A stretch of DNA of 64,000 nt. Origin: Ignavibacteria bacterium (GTDB lineage Bacteria; Bacteroidota; Ignavibacteria; Kapaibacteriales; Kapaibacteriaceae). The stretch spans positions 62,001 to 126,000 of the forward strand of contig VGVV01000004.1 of assembly GCA_016873895.1 (NCBI GenBank). The letters are read 5' to 3'. A program made the translations under genes and the position numbers. Below are positions 28,423 to 36,916 of this stretch, piece after piece. How positions within the stretch are numbered: the stretch's first letter is position 1; each line of letters begins with the position of its first letter. The notes under the pieces are model-generated. The model was given only the letters and a program-made list of their open reading frames with translations. It searched no databases and was not told where the DNA came from.

Positions 28423-29610
28423 ATGCTCACTGAATTGCTCTCACAGGCCGACGCTTTCGTGGCCACATTTTCACGTCCGCTCAAGAACTGCCGGTGGACC
28501 AAGGCCGTTGTGAGTGCGAGGCGCGAATCTGGCCTCTGGCGTCTGAGAATCGAGTGTTTTACAGAGCGCCAGTCGTTTACAGAGCCTTCTGGAGAGCCCC
28601 AAGGCGACCTCGACCATGCGCTGGCGCATCTTACATGCGAGTCGTTTCGGCAGATTCTTGTCCAGACCCCAGACCAGGATCATCACATTCTGCGCGCCTT
28701 CAAGGGCGGGGGTGTCCGCCAAACGGTGAACCACCTGCCCCCTACCCGTAGTTCATGGGAGCACCTTGCCTCCGACCGCGTAAAGCAGCGCGCGCTTTCG
28801 CCGGAGCACGATGCAGCGTTTCTCTACCACATGGATCTTGCTACATCTGATGGTCGAATCAAGGCATCCATGGCAGACAAGTTCCGTCAGGTAAATCACC
28901 TGCTGGGGCAAATAGCGAGCAGCGAACAGCGAGCAGCGAGCAGCGAACAACGAACAGCGAGCAGCGAGTTCGTTGTTGTTGATGCAGGCTGCGGTAAGGC
29001 GTATCTCTCCCTCTCCCTTGTTTACGTGTTGGAGCGCATGGGACGTGCGGTGCGCCTAATCGGCATCGACTCAAACCCCAATGTGATCGATCACTGCCGC
29101 CGCGTTGCACGCGAGATGGGATTTCGCAATGCAGAGTTTTTCGTTGGAAGTATCAGCGAGGTTGGCAAGAGGCTTGCAGTGCCCCATTGCGACATGCTCA
29201 TCGCTCTACATGCATGCAACACGGCTACAGACGATGCACTGGAACTTGCACTGAGGCTTGAGGCTGATGTCATCATGGTGGCACCTTGCTGCCATCATGA
29301 GGTGCAACAGCAGCTGCAGAAGGAACGCGTCCCCGAGTGGGCACGTCCGTTGCTCGACGACGGCATCACGAAGGAGCGCCTAGGCGATCTACTCACCGAT
29401 ACTATGCGACGTGACATTCTGCGCTGGAAGGGCTATGATGCTCATCTCGAAGAGTTCATCTCACTCGAACACACACAGAAAAACATTTTACTCAAAGCCT
29501 TCAGACAACCCAACGCAACGAACACCCAACATTGGCGCTCTCACGTCGAGTCGATGATAGTTGCATGGGGCGTGCACTCCGCTCTTTGGTCTCGTGTCTG
29601 CAATTCTTGA
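28423..29610 (+). CDS. SAM-dependent methyltransferase (Methyltransf_32-like) with in-frame heptamer repeat
   Basis: The protein has about 395 residues. The C-terminal half is a class I SAM-dependent methyltransferase: motif I VVDAGCGKAYLSLSL, IGIDSNPNVID, ALHACNTATDDALE, and the VAPCCHHEVQQQL stretch of the Methyltransf_32/GSTCD-like family, which acts on RNA or unknown substrates. The N-terminal half is family-specific. Between them lies a repeat-derived linker, ASSEQRAASSEQRTASSE, encoded by tandem 7-bp units at 28915-28968. The frame opens at a TTG two codons earlier; the ATG at 28423 is preferred. Confidence 0.8.
   Translation: MLTELLSQADAFVATFSRPLKNCRWTKAVVSARRESGLWRLRIECFTERQSFTEPSGEPQGDLDHALAHLTCESFRQILVQTPDQDHHILRAFKGGGVRQTVNHLPPTRSSWEHLASDRVKQRALSPEHDAAFLYHMDLATSDGRIKASMADKFRQVNHLLGQIASSEQRAASSEQRTASSEFVVVDAGCGKAYLSLSLVYVLERMGRAVRLIGIDSNPNVIDHCRRVAREMGFRNAEFFVGSISEVGKRLAVPHCDMLIALHACNTATDDALELALRLEADVIMVAPCCHHEVQQQLQKERVPEWARPLLDDGITKERLGDLLTDTMRRDILRWKGYDAHLEEFISLEHTQKNILLKAFRQPNATNTQHWRSHVESMIVAWGVHSALWSRVCNS
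28915..28968. repeat. In-frame heptamer array inside a methyltransferase gene
   Basis: More than seven tandem 7-bp units (GCGAGCA/GCGAACA, with one ACGAACA) lie inside the coding region. Because 7 and 3 share no factor, three units encode one 7-residue repeat (SEQRAAS/SEQRTAS), and every frame reads the same cycle. No stop codon appears in any of the six frames of the pure unit. It is the same repeat family as at 25424-25451 and 40208-40220. Confidence 0.9.
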
Positions 29611-29643
29611 AACTCACCACACTGATTTTTTGTTTAGTACCTC

Positions 29644-31500
29644 ATGAATAACGCTACTCGTATACTCCTGGCTACAACATTTCTTACAATTGGATCGATA
29701 GTTCTGTCTGCTCAGTCAGACCGCTACCGCGTAGACATAGATTTGCGCAACGTTGTAGACGATCGCGTAGAGGTGATGGTATGGCCACCAGCAATCACAT
29801 CAGACACCGCAACATTTGTATTCCCGGTTACAGTACCGGGGACATACGAGGAGCACTTCTGGTGGCGTTTGGTTGTCAATTTTCGTGCCTACGACGTAAA
29901 CAACAGACTTATGGATGTTGAGCGTAGCGTTGATTCGCAGTTTGTCGTTCGTAATGCGCGAACACTGCGCTACGTTGCATATGAGTTAGACGATTCGTTT
30001 GATGACCGAACAGGTAAGGTGAACATCTTTGCTCCAGCGGGAACAGGATGGGAAGCCGATAGCATCTTTGTGCTCAACCACGGTGGAGTGATTCCATACG
30101 TTGATGGCATGCAGAAACGTGATTTCAAAGTTGCAATTCATAAGCCAGCTCACCTTTGGGGCGGATCGGCACTCCCGATTCAGCGTCTATCACCAGCGCT
30201 GGACGTCTACCAAGCAAAATCGTATGATGAACTCGTAGACTCCCCAACGCTGTATTCACTTCCTGACACTGCAACCTACAGCGTCGAGGGTGTAAACGTT
30301 CTTGTGCATTGCGCACATCCTGGCACAGACACTGTAGCCCCTGCCTACGCAAAGGAACTAAGCAAGCTTACGACTACTATTGCAAAGTTTCTGCCCACAA
30401 TGCCTGTAGACCGTTATGCATTCCTCTTCTATCTGTGGCGGGGCGATGCATCGAACGTGGCAAACCCATATGCTATGGGTGCTCTGGAGCACAATCAGAG
30501 TTCGTTCTACTTCCTGGGCTTTCAGAAGCGTCCACTCGGCCTGCGCGACATCGCCATTCATGAGTTCTTCCATATTCTTGTGCCCCTGAATCTTCACAGC
30601 GAAGAAATCGATGCATTCGATTTTCGCACACCGAAGATGTCGCAGCACTTATGGCTGTATGAAGGAACCACCGAATACTTTGCAACGCTTGCCCCTTTGC
30701 ATGACAGCACAATAAAGGAAGAATCGTTCAAGCGTGAGATTCAGCAGAAACTGCGCGATGATTCCGACTTGCCTGAGAAGTTCTCGTTAACAAATTTCTC
30801 GAAGAACGTTCTCACAGATGAATATCACGACTACTACGACAAGGTGTACACCTACGGTGCCGTAAATGCATTCCTGTTCGATATCGCCATTCGCGATGCA
30901 TCAGGGGGCAAGCAGGGCCTGCTTGATGTTGTGATGACACTCATGAAGAAGTTTGGACCAAATACACCGTTCAAGGACGACGAACTCTTCGACCACATCG
31001 AGAAGATCACGTCGCCCAAGGTGCGTGCCTATCTCGACACCTATGTCAAGGGAACGTCGCGAATCCCTGCAGCCGAGATGTTTACCAAGATCGGCTGGAA
31101 TTACACAGCAGAGAAGACAAAGAAGGAACCAGGCTTCGGCATCAAAGGCGACTTTTCGATGGTAAATGGGAAGGCGTCACTTGTGCTTCGTCCGACATCA
31201 ACAGAGAACCCTGTTGGTGTTGTTGAGGATGATGTGGTTGTTGCCATCGCCGGCATGCCTATGGAAGAGGCCATGCAGTCTGCTGAGGGACGCAAGATGC
31301 TGGCATCGTTCCGCAATCCTAAACTTGGTGACGAGATGACGCTAACTGTCCTTCGTGATGGAAAAGAAGTTGAACTCAAAGGAACAGCTATAACACTCGA
31401 TGTGAAAGAGTATCACTTCATCGAGATCAATCCAGCGCCAACGCCGGAGCAGCTAGCATTGCGCAATGCCGTGTTCTATGCTAAGGCTGCTAAGCCGTGA
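29644..31500 (+). CDS. Secreted M61-family (glycyl aminopeptidase-like) metallopeptidase with PDZ domain
   Basis: The protein has 618 residues with a signal peptide (ILLATTFLTIGSIVLSAQS). The zinc site is HEFFH in AIHEFFHILVPLNLHS, with the downstream glutamate in LYEGTTEYFATLAP, the pattern of peptidase family M61. An N-terminal beta domain precedes it and a C-terminal PDZ-like domain (about 510-600, VVAIAGMPMEEA) follows. It probably trims peptides in the periplasm or outside. It stands 33 bases after the methyltransferase and converges on the tyrosinase gene. Confidence 0.9.
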   Translation: MNNATRILLATTFLTIGSIVLSAQSDRYRVDIDLRNVVDDRVEVMVWPPAITSDTATFVFPVTVPGTYEEHFWWRLVVNFRAYDVNNRLMDVERSVDSQFVVRNARTLRYVAYELDDSFDDRTGKVNIFAPAGTGWEADSIFVLNHGGVIPYVDGMQKRDFKVAIHKPAHLWGGSALPIQRLSPALDVYQAKSYDELVDSPTLYSLPDTATYSVEGVNVLVHCAHPGTDTVAPAYAKELSKLTTTIAKFLPTMPVDRYAFLFYLWRGDASNVANPYAMGALEHNQSSFYFLGFQKRPLGLRDIAIHEFFHILVPLNLHSEEIDAFDFRTPKMSQHLWLYEGTTEYFATLAPLHDSTIKEESFKREIQQKLRDDSDLPEKFSLTNFSKNVLTDEYHDYYDKVYTYGAVNAFLFDIAIRDASGGKQGLLDVVMTLMKKFGPNTPFKDDELFDHIEKITSPKVRAYLDTYVKGTSRIPAAEMFTKIGWNYTAEKTKKEPGFGIKGDFSMVNGKASLVLRPTSTENPVGVVEDDVVVAIAGMPMEEAMQSAEGRKMLASFRNPKLGDEMTLTVLRDGKEVELKGTAITLDVKEYHFIEINPAPTPEQLALRNAVFYAKAAKP

Positions 31501-31521
31501 TTGAAGCATGAATGCCCTTCT

Positions 31522-32658
31522 CTAAGGCAAAGCATCATACTCAAAGCCCACAACGGATTCATCGAGTACTGACGCAGGCGTGTTCTTTCCATCCTTGCGA
31601 AATGACCACGGCTCCATCACATCATTGAGGTTATTGCCCTGGTGAGCACCCGTTACAGGGGCATACGTTCTGCCATGACGCTTCATCCATGCCGTCCAAA
31701 TGCGGTCAATGTTGGCATGATGAATCCAGAAAACAGGATCATTTGGTGAGGTATTCTGAGCCATACTTCCTGCATGACGAACAGCTTGATTAGCGGGATC
31801 TGGCGTAAAGATGCCTCCTACGTAAACGTGTACGATGTTGTGCATCTTACTTCGCAATCCAGAACCATCGGCTTTCGCGTCCATATTCTTAGTGGCAGAA
31901 TCGCAATAAATGCCAGACTTACCACGCCATCCCTCTAGCGAATTGCGAAAACTCTTAGTTGTATCGACTGATGGATCCCATGGTGTCGCATCGTAGGCAG
32001 ACACTGACAGGGTTGTTGCTACATCCTGAGCTGTTGGCAACACTGTTGACCATGCTGGATTTACTCCAAGCGCACGCGTGAGATACGGCACTGGGTTAGG
32101 GTCGGTTTGAACATCAACGAAGATTGAATCTACATCATTATCATCGGTGAATTCAACTGTCCACTCTCCTTTGCGAAACGGGCCTGTCATCACCGCATAC
32201 CTATTTGCAGGATCGCCAGAGCCTCCCATGAAGTCATCCGCAAACACAGCTGACGTGCTTGCAGCATCCGTCCAATCCCAGTATGGAACGGAGATGTCCT
32301 TGCCACTTACATCACGTAGCGCTTCTTCGAACACACGGAGGTACACACGGTGCCATGGCAGAAAGGCTGGCCCCATGTGAGCAGGATATCCGTGCACACT
32401 GGCATCGTTGGGATTGCAATAAAAAGCCAGGTAGTGCCACTTCACGAATTGGTCGTAGTAATTGATCGCTGGATCGTAGGGCGATTCGACAGTCTTCAAC
32501 TTCTTTACAGCTTCTACGAAATCAGCTTTCTCCTGCGCAGTCAGGTTCTTGACGTTCTTTCGCACGCGCAAAACAGTAGGCTCTGTTACGTCTGCTGTAG
32601 TGCATGAAGCAAGAACAAGGCAGGATACTGCTGAGAGAAGTAATGCGAGATGTTTCAT
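31522..32658 (-). CDS. Tyrosinase family di-copper oxidase, lipoprotein
   Basis: The protein has 378 residues. Its signal peptide ends in a lipobox (LVLASC, C19). The CuA region is WHYLAFYC...AHMGPAFLPWHRVYLRVFE and the CuB region is MHNIVHVYVGG...NDPVFWIHHANIDRIWTAW, together giving the six histidine ligands of type 3 copper proteins. Such enzymes hydroxylate monophenols and oxidise catechols to quinones. No C-terminal shielding domain is evident, so it may be active on export. It is divergent from the multicopper oxidase gene, sharing a 96-base promoter region. Confidence 0.93.
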   Translation of the reverse strand: MKHLALLLSAVSCLVLASCTTADVTEPTVLRVRKNVKNLTAQEKADFVEAVKKLKTVESPYDPAINYYDQFVKWHYLAFYCNPNDASVHGYPAHMGPAFLPWHRVYLRVFEEALRDVSGKDISVPYWDWTDAASTSAVFADDFMGGSGDPANRYAVMTGPFRKGEWTVEFTDDNDVDSIFVDVQTDPNPVPYLTRALGVNPAWSTVLPTAQDVATTLSVSAYDATPWDPSVDTTKSFRNSLEGWRGKSGIYCDSATKNMDAKADGSGLRSKMHNIVHVYVGGIFTPDPANQAVRHAGSMAQNTSPNDPVFWIHHANIDRIWTAWMKRHGRTYAPVTGAHQGNNLNDVMEPWSFRKDGKNTPASVLDESVVGFEYDALP

Positions 32659-32754
32659 TGGATTATTGTGACTGTTTGTAAATTGTCGTTGATATGGACT
32701 GCACTAATTTACCGACGTTTTTTTTGCTTTCGACAACCTGAAAATCAATCTACC
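32659..32754. promoter_or_regulatory. Divergent intergenic region between two secreted copper oxidases
   Basis: This 96-base AT-rich gap holds both promoters of the tyrosinase (minus) and multicopper oxidase (plus) genes. It includes a run of eight T at 32718-32725. A weak plus-strand pair TTGTCG and TAATTT with 16-base spacing can be drawn. Neither gene has a Shine-Dalgarno sequence. Joint control, for example by copper, is plausible from the arrangement only. Confidence 0.4.
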
Positions 32755-34566
32755 ATGAAACTTCACCTACAGATTTGCTCAACTGCGCTTATGTTTCTGT
32801 GGTTAGCATCTAGCGCCGATGCCGTTGCAGGAGAGATTCCTCAAGCGATTGTAAAAGCGGCAGTCAATGGTGTACTCACCGACACACTGAACTTGCGTCT
32901 AAGTCCAGTCAACGTGCAGGGGCGCATGATCACTGCCAGCACCTATAATGGTGTTGTGCCTGGTGCTACTTGGCGCGTGCGTCCCGGTGAGACGATCCGC
33001 GTACGCCTGAACAATCAGCTGCCTCCTAACCCCGACCAAGACAGCGCAGATCAGGGCAACTTCCCACAGCGGGCAAACACAACGAATCTTCACGTGCACG
33101 GTCTCAACGTGTCGCCCAGGGGCAATAGCGACAACGTGTTGCTCTCGATCCTTCCTGGAGAGTCGCTCGATTATGAGTTTGCCTTGCCGAAACACCATGC
33201 TTCTGGAACATATTGGTTCCATCCTCATCACCATACGTCAACATGGGCGCAGGTCTCGAGCAGCTTAGCTGGTAGCATCATCGTGGACGACAATCCCGAT
33301 CCAGCCGTAACCGATCCAAATCTTCTGCGGTGTGAAAGCAAGGTCTTCGTGTTCTCTATCATTCGTTACGATACAGTCACCAATAGCGTTGGTGTTCCGC
33401 AACGCCTACGAAAGAGCACAATGTTCAATCCCCTAACCGGAACCGATTCACCAGTCCTAATCAACGGCGTCATGAACGGCACCGTGACCATGCGACCTGG
33501 CGAGATTCAGCGTTGGAGGCTCATAAACGGGACGTTTGAGCCGCTCGTCATGCTTCGCTGGTTGAAGATTACTGGTACTGATACAATCGTTGTTCCTCAG
33601 CGTGAGATTGCAGCGGACGGATTGTACTTTGACACAATGAAGACGGTCGACAGTGTTATAGTGCACACAGGGGCACGATCTGATGTACTCGTTTCCGCCC
33701 CTTCAGAATCTGGGCGCTACGTAGCCGAACTCATAACGTTGGGAACAAATCTTCAGGTATTGGAACGTCGGCTTGCCATCGAACTCAACATCACAGGAGA
33801 TCCTATTACTCCAGCAATGACGTTGCCTGCACGTTTGCCAAGGGCTATCGAACGCGGACCTATCAAAGATGAAGAGATCGTTGGAAGCCGAGAAGTATAC
33901 TTTGATATCGACCCAACAGGCACCAACGTAGATTCCACAGCTGTTTCCCGCATGTTCACGGTAAACAACTCACCGTACAATCACGATGTTGTGAACATTA
34001 CCGTTCGAGCAGGGACTGCCGAGGAGTGGACGATCACGAACCGTAGTGGTGGAACCCACCCGTTTCATATTCACATCAACGAGTTTCAAGTCACGGCAAT
34101 CAACGATGTCAAGCAAGACGAGCCGGTATGGCGCGACGTCCTACTTCTGATGCCGAAGACGAAGTACACGATCCGACATCGCTTTGACACAGAATTTGAC
34201 GGTAAGACTGTGTTGCATTGCCACTACCTACCTCACGAGGATTGGGGAATGATGAATCTTATCGAGATTCTCCCTGCTACGTCTTCTGTGCATGACCGTC
34301 CGTGGGATGAGCCCCTTGCCTTTCCTAATCCTGTAGCCGGACGCTACTCGGCAATTGAGATTCGGGTGCCAGACGCAGTTAGGCACAAAGCTGTTACTGC
34401 AACATTGTATGATGTAACCGGCAACGTTCTGATGCAGAAGAACGTCGAACCAAACACCAAGAGTACATCCTTCGATGTGCACGAGGCACCTGCAGGCACA
34501 TACTATGTGCGCCTAACCGACGGTGGCAACTTCAGCAACACAGACATGATCGTTCTTGTACGATAG
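32755..34566 (+). CDS. Multicopper oxidase (laccase-like) with T9SS C-terminal sorting domain
   Basis: The protein has 603 residues with a signal peptide (STALMFLWLASSADA). All four copper-ligand motifs are present: HVHG in TNLHVHGLN, HPHHH in YWFHPHHHTSTW, HPFHIHINEF, and HCHYLPHEDWGMM with the type 1 copper cysteine. It should oxidise phenols or metal ions with oxygen as acceptor. The last 80 residues (AFPNPVAGRYS...YDVTGNVL...APAGTYYVRL) form a type A T9SS sorting domain, so the enzyme is exported across the outer membrane. An upstream in-frame extension lacks signal-peptide character. Confidence 0.95.
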   Translation: MKLHLQICSTALMFLWLASSADAVAGEIPQAIVKAAVNGVLTDTLNLRLSPVNVQGRMITASTYNGVVPGATWRVRPGETIRVRLNNQLPPNPDQDSADQGNFPQRANTTNLHVHGLNVSPRGNSDNVLLSILPGESLDYEFALPKHHASGTYWFHPHHHTSTWAQVSSSLAGSIIVDDNPDPAVTDPNLLRCESKVFVFSIIRYDTVTNSVGVPQRLRKSTMFNPLTGTDSPVLINGVMNGTVTMRPGEIQRWRLINGTFEPLVMLRWLKITGTDTIVVPQREIAADGLYFDTMKTVDSVIVHTGARSDVLVSAPSESGRYVAELITLGTNLQVLERRLAIELNITGDPITPAMTLPARLPRAIERGPIKDEEIVGSREVYFDIDPTGTNVDSTAVSRMFTVNNSPYNHDVVNITVRAGTAEEWTITNRSGGTHPFHIHINEFQVTAINDVKQDEPVWRDVLLLMPKTKYTIRHRFDTEFDGKTVLHCHYLPHEDWGMMNLIEILPATSSVHDRPWDEPLAFPNPVAGRYSAIEIRVPDAVRHKAVTATLYDVTGNVLMQKNVEPNTKSTSFDVHEAPAGTYYVRLTDGGNFSNTDMIVLVR

Positions 34567-35081
34567 TGCGTTTTGTCATTGGACTCATTATATCGCTAAC
34601 ACTCTGTGTTGCTGCCGAAGCACAGCAGCGCTTAACGTCCCTACCTCCGGTTGTCGACACTGCAGGTAGAAGTATTGATGTCATAGCCCTGTCCGACAGC
34701 ATTCCCGTTGTAGCAATTCGCTTCCTCGGGGCCATGTGCACGCACTGTATGCAGCAACTCGCACTCTTTCAGGAACACACCGAACAGCTGCGCAGTCTCA
34801 AGACTGTCGTTGTGGCTTTCTCTGACAACGAAGTTGAGAAGTGCCGTGAAGTAACGCAGCAATATGCCTTCTCCAATGATGTATTCTTGCTATGCAGTGA
34901 TACTGGCAACACATGTTCAAAGGCACTCGGAACAACGATCGCAGAACGCAACGGAAGCGTGACCGAGCTGCATGGGATTCGTATCGTTATCAAACGCGAC
35001 GTCGTTTTCGAACATTATTCTACCACGCCCTACATGGACGTGCAAAACATCCTAGCGATACTATCCAGGAGAACCCATTGA
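34566..35081 (+). CDS. Secreted thioredoxin-like/AhpC-TSA family protein
   Basis: The protein has 171 residues with a signal peptide (MRFVIGLIISLTLCVAAEAQ). The fold resembles thioredoxin/peroxiredoxin: FLGAMCTHCMQQLALF with a CxxC, and later GIRIVIKRDVVFEHY. The GTG start shares one base with the TAG stop of the multicopper oxidase (TAGTG), so translation is probably coupled. It may act as a periplasmic redox partner or copper-delivery factor for that oxidase; this is inference from position. A second cysteine pair lies in FLLCSDTGNTC. Confidence 0.8.
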   Translation: MRFVIGLIISLTLCVAAEAQQRLTSLPPVVDTAGRSIDVIALSDSIPVVAIRFLGAMCTHCMQQLALFQEHTEQLRSLKTVVVAFSDNEVEKCREVTQQYAFSNDVFLLCSDTGNTCSKALGTTIAERNGSVTELHGIRIVIKRDVVFEHYSTTPYMDVQNILAILSRRTH

Positions 35082-36295
35082 AGTACATGTGTATCACACT
35101 CGCGTTGCTGCTGAGCTTGTTTCAAGCTCACGCGCAAGCCCCAGACCTAAAGCCTATTGCCATCCCATCAGGCTTGAGCTATCAGTTCCTTGGCACATAC
35201 ACCGTGGAGCGGTTGAACAAGATTCTGACGTCGGAGCTGCAGGAGTTTGCTCCAAGTAACACGATCACGTTTCCTGCTGCGAAGAACGCTGTTGATCTCT
35301 ACCGCGTATCGTATCCGTCGGTTGTTCCAGAGCAGCTTAATCGTCCAACACGTGCATCAGGCTTGATTGCCGTGCCAAAGGTGGCGAACAAGAACCTACC
35401 TGTAGTGATGTATCAGCATGGCACAGTCTTTACAAAGACGGCAGTGCCCTCGTTCCCTGAGGAGTCATACGAAACACGCCTGATGATCGCGCGCTTTGCT
35501 GGTGATGGTTACATCGTGGTTGCAGCAGATTATTTCGGCAAGGGGCTTTCGGAAGAACCAGATAGTTACTTGGTAAAAGCCAGTACGCAGCAGGCCTGCA
35601 CCGATATGTATCACACGGCCAAGATCATACTCGATGCCGTGGGCTACAAACCATCACAGTTTTTCCTCAGTGGTTGGTCGCAAGGGGGCTGGGCAACATT
35701 GGTGTTTCTGAACCATCTCGAGAATCTTGGCGTAAAGGTAACGGCTGCAGCTGCTGCAAGTGCCCCGGCTGATATCTATACGATCATGAATCGTTGGATC
35801 AACAACTATCAGCCTGTTGATGCTGTTTTTCTCACCGGTTGTGCTGCACTGCAGATCAATGCTCACGAGTTTTACTATAACCAGCCTGGATTGTCAACTG
35901 GCGCATTCAAGCCTGAGTATCTCCAGGCAGCTCGCGATCTGCATGCGAACAAGATCGGCTGGCCCGAGTATTCGAAACTAGTCCCGTTTAAGATTCGCGA
36001 TATGCTCACAGAGAGCTTTGTGAAGTCAAGCATCGGTGGTGAAACACCATACTGGCAGAAGCTGCAGCAGACACATGGCTATCGCTGGCGTAGTGTGACG
36101 CCGTTGCGTTGTTATCATGGTGGACAGGATGAAGTAACACCCTCCTACATCGCAGAACTCCCTGCAGGTTTTCAAACATTCATCGGGGGCGGTCCTACGC
36201 AAGCCTTGTATGCCGGTCAAACTGCCGACCACCGAGGTGTCTTCATTTACGGTGTGCAAGATCAAAAGGGCTGGTTTGAGTCGTTTGTGAAGTAA
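35078..36295 (+). CDS. Secreted alpha/beta hydrolase (secretory lipase-like)
   Basis: The protein has 405 residues with a signal peptide (TLALLLSLFQAHAQA). The nucleophile elbow is GWSQGG (G-x-S-x-G), the acid is probably the aspartate in HGGQDEVTP, and the histidine lies in TADHRGVF: a complete serine-hydrolase triad. The N-terminal layout (VSYPSVVPEQLNRPTRASGLIAVPK, VMYQHGT) is like secreted lipases and esterases. The start is a TTG at 35078 with AGGAG six bases ahead, overlapping the previous stop (TTGA). It follows the copper oxidase and thioredoxin-like genes in one run. Confidence 0.85.
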   Translation: MKYMCITLALLLSLFQAHAQAPDLKPIAIPSGLSYQFLGTYTVERLNKILTSELQEFAPSNTITFPAAKNAVDLYRVSYPSVVPEQLNRPTRASGLIAVPKVANKNLPVVMYQHGTVFTKTAVPSFPEESYETRLMIARFAGDGYIVVAADYFGKGLSEEPDSYLVKASTQQACTDMYHTAKIILDAVGYKPSQFFLSGWSQGGWATLVFLNHLENLGVKVTAAAAASAPADIYTIMNRWINNYQPVDAVFLTGCAALQINAHEFYYNQPGLSTGAFKPEYLQAARDLHANKIGWPEYSKLVPFKIRDMLTESFVKSSIGGETPYWQKLQQTHGYRWRSVTPLRCYHGGQDEVTPSYIAELPAGFQTFIGGGPTQALYAGQTADHRGVFIYGVQDQKGWFESFVK

Positions 36296-36302
36296 CGAAC
36301 AC

Positions 36303-36902
36303 TTACCTCGAACACCAGTCTTCAACCTTCTGTGCCAGCACGTCGCTTGGCATCTGGGGTGTGTTATACATGCCCCCTTCCGTGCGTTGCCTCATTGCCT
36401 CGAAGAGTGTTACGGCACATGCAACGGAAATGTTGAGCGATTGGATCATCCCCATCTGCGGGATGAGAAAGTTACCGTCGGCCTTTTCGCGTGCTTCATC
36501 AGAAACACCATTGTGCTCGTTACCAAACACGAGCGCAACAGGCTGCTTGAGATCGAGGTCGTGCAGCGACGCGGCATCGCTGGACATATGCGTTGTGTAG
36601 ATGGCAAAGCCCCTGCTACGCAGAGCAGCGTAGCATTCATCGACTGTTTGATGCAGGTGTACGTCCACCCACTTGCGCGCACTGGCTGATGACTTCTCAC
36701 CGAGATCTGGAAAGACTGTGCGTCCGTAGTAGATGCCATGCGCCTCTGCAACGCCTACTGCGTCGCACGAGCGAATCACAGCGCTCACGTTGTGCGGGTC
36801 GTGGACGTTCTCAAAGACAACCGTCAGCGTTGGCTGACGTTTCTCTAGAACGCGTACAATTTTCGCTCGACGCTCCGGCGTGATCGATTCAGGTGTCGGC
36901 AT
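36303..36902 (-). CDS. trmH: TrmH-family tRNA 2'-O-methyltransferase (SpoU)
   Basis: This 199-residue SPOUT methyltransferase has all three family motifs: HDPHNVSAVIRSCDAVG, VFGNEHNGVS, and IPQMGMIQSLNISVACAVTLFE, which form the SAM-binding knot. The short N-terminus (ITPERRAKIVRVLEKRQP) fits TrmH, which methylates G18 in tRNA. It lies 14 bases downstream of nuoD and converges on the hydrolase gene, seven bases away. An rRNA target is possible in this superfamily, but the pattern favours tRNA. Confidence 0.9.
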   Translation of the reverse strand: MPTPESITPERRAKIVRVLEKRQPTLTVVFENVHDPHNVSAVIRSCDAVGVAEAHGIYYGRTVFPDLGEKSSASARKWVDVHLHQTVDECYAALRSRGFAIYTTHMSSDAASLHDLDLKQPVALVFGNEHNGVSDEAREKADGNFLIPQMGMIQSLNISVACAVTLFEAMRQRTEGGMYNTPQMPSDVLAQKVEDWCSR

Positions 36903-36916
36903 GAGTGCTGATCAAC

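Noticed and set aside
31501..31521. Intrinsic terminator between the converging M61 peptidase and tyrosinase genes
   Set aside because: A weak stem (TGCCCTT/AAGGCA with a bulge) can be drawn, but no T-run follows on either strand.
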